This document shows positions 12,702 to 14,970 of a stretch of 14,970 nt of DNA, in pieces. Made by a program: the position numbers and the translations under genes. Numbering within the stretch: position 1 is the stretch's first letter; each line of letters opens with the position of its first letter. Origin of the DNA: an uncultured Bacillota bacterium (lineage in GTDB: Bacteria; Bacillota; Clostridia; Peptostreptococcales; Anaerovoracaceae); assembly GCA_946631075.1 (NCBI GenBank), contig CAMOZS010000022.1:1-14970 (forward strand). The letters run 5' to 3'. The notes beneath the pieces are model-generated. The model was not told where the DNA came from. It saw only the letters and a list, made by a program, of their open reading frames with translations, and did no database searches.

Positions 12702-13556
12702 TCAGAACCGGCAGAGGGTCCTGAGCCGGTCTTCAACGTAAGGCTGCAGTTTGCCCTGGACGTATTCCGGCATGTTGATGACCCGGACCGGATCCGCCAC
12801 GTCCGCGTACTCCTTCGTGAACTCGGTCAGAGCGTTGAAGTAGTGTCTCAGATAGTCGGTCCCCAGATTGAACTTGTTGATGCCCTTGGAGAAGGCGATC
12901 AGAAGCTGGTCATCGGGGATGCCGCTGCCGCCGTGCAGGACCAGGGGAACATCGGTCGCGCTGCGGATAGCCTCCAGCCGCGCGATATCCAGGTGGGGAG
13001 TCTCCTTGTATTCACCGTGGGCGTTTCCGATGGAAACAGCCAGTGTATCCACTCCGGCCTCAGCGCAGAACTTCTCCGCCGCGTCCGGCTTGGTGAACAG
13101 GTCTTCCTTGTTGTTGTCCGCGTCTGCGGCGACGCCCACGTGTCCGATCTCGCCTTCGACGATGGCGCCCATTTCATGGGCCTTGTCCACCACCTTCTTA
13201 GTCAGAGCGATATTGGTGTCCAGATCGTTCATGGATCCGTCCATCATGACGGACTCGAATCCGCACTCGATGGTGTGGATGATGGCGTCATAAGTGTAAT
13301 CGTGGTCACAGTGCAGTCCGATGGGGACGCTGACTTCATTGGCCAGCTCCTTGACCATGGACGCGTATGCCCGGAAGCCGGTCGTCTTCTGGATGGTCAC
13401 ATGCTCCGGATAGAGCATGACGATGGCCGGTGTCTTGGTCGCTTCCGCGGCGCAGACGACGGTCCTGGCCATGACGTAGTCCATGCAGATGAAGGCGATG
13501 ACCGACGTATTGTTCTCTCTTGCTAACTTGATGATATTTCCTGTCTTCTCGTACAT
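12702..13556 (-). CDS. Class II (zinc) ketose-bisphosphate aldolase family protein
   Basis: The 284-residue protein has the class II aldolase signature set. LHCDHDYTYD (81-90) holds catalytic D84 and zinc ligand H85, VMMDGS is at 103-108, and VEGEIGHVG (133-141) carries the acidic second-shell residues. H180 in IGNAHGEY and H208 in LVLHGGSG are zinc ligands, GGSG (209-212) and NLGTD (230-234) the phosphate loop region. It should cleave a ketose-1,6-bisphosphate (fructose or tagatose type) or a related phospho-sugar. The usual HLDHG motif is changed to HCDHD, so substrate preference may differ. It starts 11 bases after the kinase stop, with AAAGGAA as ribosome site. The neighbouring kinase would supply the phosphorylated substrate. 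A second class II aldolase lies upstream of that kinase. Confidence 0.9.
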   Translation of the reverse strand: MYEKTGNIIKLARENNTSVIAFICMDYVMARTVVCAAEATKTPAIVMLYPEHVTIQKTTGFRAYASMVKELANEVSVPIGLHCDHDYTYDAIIHTIECGFESVMMDGSMNDLDTNIALTKKVVDKAHEMGAIVEGEIGHVGVAADADNNKEDLFTKPDAAEKFCAEAGVDTLAVSIGNAHGEYKETPHLDIARLEAIRSATDVPLVLHGGSGIPDDQLLIAFSKGINKFNLGTDYLRHYFNALTEFTKEYADVADPVRVINMPEYVQGKLQPYVEDRLRTLCRF

Positions 13557-13567
13557 ACCTGTTCCTT

Positions 13568-14770
13568 TCAGTCCTTTAATCCGATGAGACCGGGCAGGCA
13601 GCCTCCGGCGAAAGAATCGCCCAGCCCCACGACCGCGGGGTGCTCAACGTGAGACATGTCCTTGCTGGGGATGATGCAGATCTTATCTCCCAGGGCTTCC
13701 CGGATAGCCTCGCAGAAGACGGTGCTGTCTTCTCTGTTGGGCAGGTTGGCTGTCTCTTCGTAATTCTCTCTGGTGATGTCATCCCCGATCCTGAACCGGG
13801 TCGAAGCCATCGTCGCTCCGCCGACCAGAGCCTCCTTCAGCCTTTCCGGATGGTCTCCGTAAGCCAGTGCCCACTTAGCCGAATGGATGATGATATGATC
13901 GATCCCCAGGGACTCGTGCACGCACTTCACCGCGGCGGCGACCGCCTTCACGTCCAGGATATCGATGGACCGGCCGATGTATTCCTGCATCTCATCCTCG
14001 TTCATGCTGAGCACGTCGATGTAGGGTCTCAGATGCTCGTGGACCGCGTAGCGGAAGGCCTTCATGACATAGCAGCCATCCTCATACATGACCACGGCGT
14101 CCTTGGGCAGGTGCTGCAAAAGCTGGCTGGTCTTGTCGATGCAGCGATCCAGGATCTTCCGATCCAGGATCTCACTGAAGCATCCCAGCAGGAAGACACC
14201 CGCGTCCTCGATGACCGGGCCGAACTCCTCCGGCAGGACCGGCATATCCAGGCTGGTCTCATCCCGGGAGATCATCATCCGGTTCTCGCGGGGAGTCACA
14301 AAATCGATATCCCCGGCATGGATGCGGACACCCTTGCCGCACTGGAGGACGACATGAGGATAGATGATCCCGTCGTCGACAGCGCCGGGAGTCGGCGTGA
14401 TGTGGGGCGGAAGCAGCTCCTCGATGTGTTTGTTCCAGCAGCTGGTCTGCAGGACAGTGTCATAGCCCAGCTTATCCAGGACGATAGCGGCCCTGGTCGG
14501 TGTTCCTCCCAGGGTGACCTTGCGATCAAAATGATTGGCGAAGTCATGGACCGACTGGGCATCGTCGGGGACGATCTCCCCGCCGATCCCCGCCCTCAGG
14601 TGGGCCAGGCAGTAGATCCAGGCATCCCGCTCCGTATGTACCGGGGCGTCCAGGAGGAGCTCGTCCTCCCGGATCCCGTATTTCTCGATCAGTCTCTCAA
14701 CGGTCTCTGTATTCCAGATCAGTTCATAGTCCACACAGGTGTGGAACCCCATAGCGATTTTTTTGTTCAT
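13568..14770 (-). CDS. ADP-dependent sugar kinase-type protein (phosphofructokinase/glucokinase family)
   Basis: The 400-residue protein fits the bacterial branch of the ADP-dependent glucokinase/phosphofructokinase family, within the ribokinase superfamily. It has a substrate-binding GGTPTRAAIVLDKLG (88-102), a Mg-coordinating VLSMNEDEM (253-261) that parallels the NxxE motif, and the catalytic VGLGDSFAGG (381-390) with base D385. The characteristic late strand IIIHSAKWALAYG (293-305) is also present. It phosphorylates a sugar or sugar phosphate; whether ADP or ATP is the donor cannot be read from sequence, and PfkB-type GAGD kinases are the alternative. It lies 18 bases after one class II aldolase and 11 bases before another, so it probably produces their substrate. 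AGGAAT just before the ATG is the ribosome site. Residues are complete and no lesion is seen. Confidence 0.85.
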   Translation of the reverse strand: MNKKIAMGFHTCVDYELIWNTETVERLIEKYGIREDELLLDAPVHTERDAWIYCLAHLRAGIGGEIVPDDAQSVHDFANHFDRKVTLGGTPTRAAIVLDKLGYDTVLQTSCWNKHIEELLPPHITPTPGAVDDGIIYPHVVLQCGKGVRIHAGDIDFVTPRENRMMISRDETSLDMPVLPEEFGPVIEDAGVFLLGCFSEILDRKILDRCIDKTSQLLQHLPKDAVVMYEDGCYVMKAFRYAVHEHLRPYIDVLSMNEDEMQEYIGRSIDILDVKAVAAAVKCVHESLGIDHIIIHSAKWALAYGDHPERLKEALVGGATMASTRFRIGDDITRENYEETANLPNREDSTVFCEAIREALGDKICIIPSKDMSHVEHPAVVGLGDSFAGGCLPGLIGLKD

Positions 14771-14788
14771 ATTCCTGCTTTCACTCGA

Positions 14789-14970
14789 TTAGTACAGATC
14801 AGCCTTTCCGTCTGCCTGGAACAGCTCGATCTTCTGGTAAGCGACTTCCTTCATTGCCTCGAGGCAGGGCGGCTGGATCTGGTTGGGCTCACGCAGGCCT
14901 TCATCAGCCAGGACTTCACGCATCTTCTTGTAGTAAGCTGCCTTGATGTCGCTGGAGATGTTGATCTTGT
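14789..14970 (-). CDS. Class II fructose-bisphosphate aldolase-like protein (partial, C-terminus only)
   Basis: The 60 codons visible end at the TAA 14791-14789 and read K-I-N-I-S-S-D-I-K-A-A-Y-Y-K-K-M-R-E-V-L, then REPNQIQPPCLEAMKEV and a tail GKADLY. This is the C-terminal helix region of class II fructose-bisphosphate aldolases: the KIN-xx-SD segment is the last phosphate-binding part, and the REP-x-x-I-x-P-P stretch is typical. It diverges from the aldolase at 12702-13556, which has FNLGTDYLRHYF at the matching place, so the two are distinct paralogues. The rest lies beyond the window. It is the first visible gene of the aldolase-kinase-aldolase cluster, 18 bases ahead of the kinase gene. 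Confidence 0.8.
   Translation of the reverse strand, partial: KINISSDIKAAYYKKMREVLADEGLREPNQIQPPCLEAMKEVAYQKIELFQADGKADLY

Noticed and set aside
12843..13526. A 227-codon open frame on plus, opposite the class II aldolase
   Set aside because: It is a shadow of a conserved enzyme gene with no independent start signal.
1..14970. CRISPR array, tRNA or rRNA, IS ends, phage attachment sites
   Set aside because: No regularly spaced repeats, cloverleaf-like sequence, transposase motifs or terminal inverted repeats were seen. Genes fill almost the entire window.

Overview
The window looks like chromosomal DNA from a fairly GC-rich (mid-50s percent by eye) anaerobic member of the Bacillota, most likely a clostridial/Lachnospiraceae-type gut bacterium. 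The reasons are strong AGGAGG-type ribosome binding sites, clostridial protein families (M19 dipeptidase, zinc-ribbon proteins, clostripain, VanX-like lipoprotein, DUF554, YgjV, a bacterial ADP_PFK_GK-type sugar kinase) and lipoboxes on two exported proteins. No RNA gene, IS element, prophage gene or CRISPR array was seen. No gap longer than 300 bases lacks a gene.

Layout. (1) 1-1660, minus strand: an M19 dipeptidase, then a surface-protein Ig-like/cadherin-like domain with no signal peptide, then a 3' remnant of a class V aminotransferase (cysteine desulfurase). The remnant's stop overlaps the start of the next gene at the window edge. (2) 1683-3318: a divergent promoter pair, a triple zinc-ribbon protein on plus, and an SDR dehydrogenase convergent with it. 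(3) 3373-4729: a divergent promoter, a CAX-type Ca2+/H+ antiporter, and an internally deleted ogt (O6-methylguanine methyltransferase) remnant. (4) 10281 down to 4645, minus strand: a likely operon of a DUF2628-like membrane protein, a two-TM acidic-linker protein, a five-TM clostripain-family (C11) peptidase, a frameshifted small membrane ORF and a VanX/DdpX-like (M15) lipoprotein. It ends at a clear intrinsic terminator that lies inside the ogt remnant. (5) 10318-11660, plus strand: a DUF554 membrane protein and a YgjV-family membrane protein, the latter probably made from a leaderless mRNA. (6) 14970 down to 11669, minus strand: a class II aldolase (3' part only), an ADP-dependent-type sugar kinase, a second class II aldolase-like protein, a cyclophilin lipoprotein and a small four-TM protein, closely spaced and probably co-transcribed.

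How they may work together: block 6 reads as a sugar-phosphate pathway (kinase then aldol cleavage). Block 4 reads as an envelope-associated proteolysis and peptidoglycan-dipeptide module of unknown purpose. It is the best candidate here for an undescribed system, because two of its members have no recognised family and the C11 protease is fused to a membrane anchor. Three degraded genes (cysteine desulfurase, ogt, small membrane ORF) sit at the junctions between blocks, which suggests recent deletion and rearrangement.
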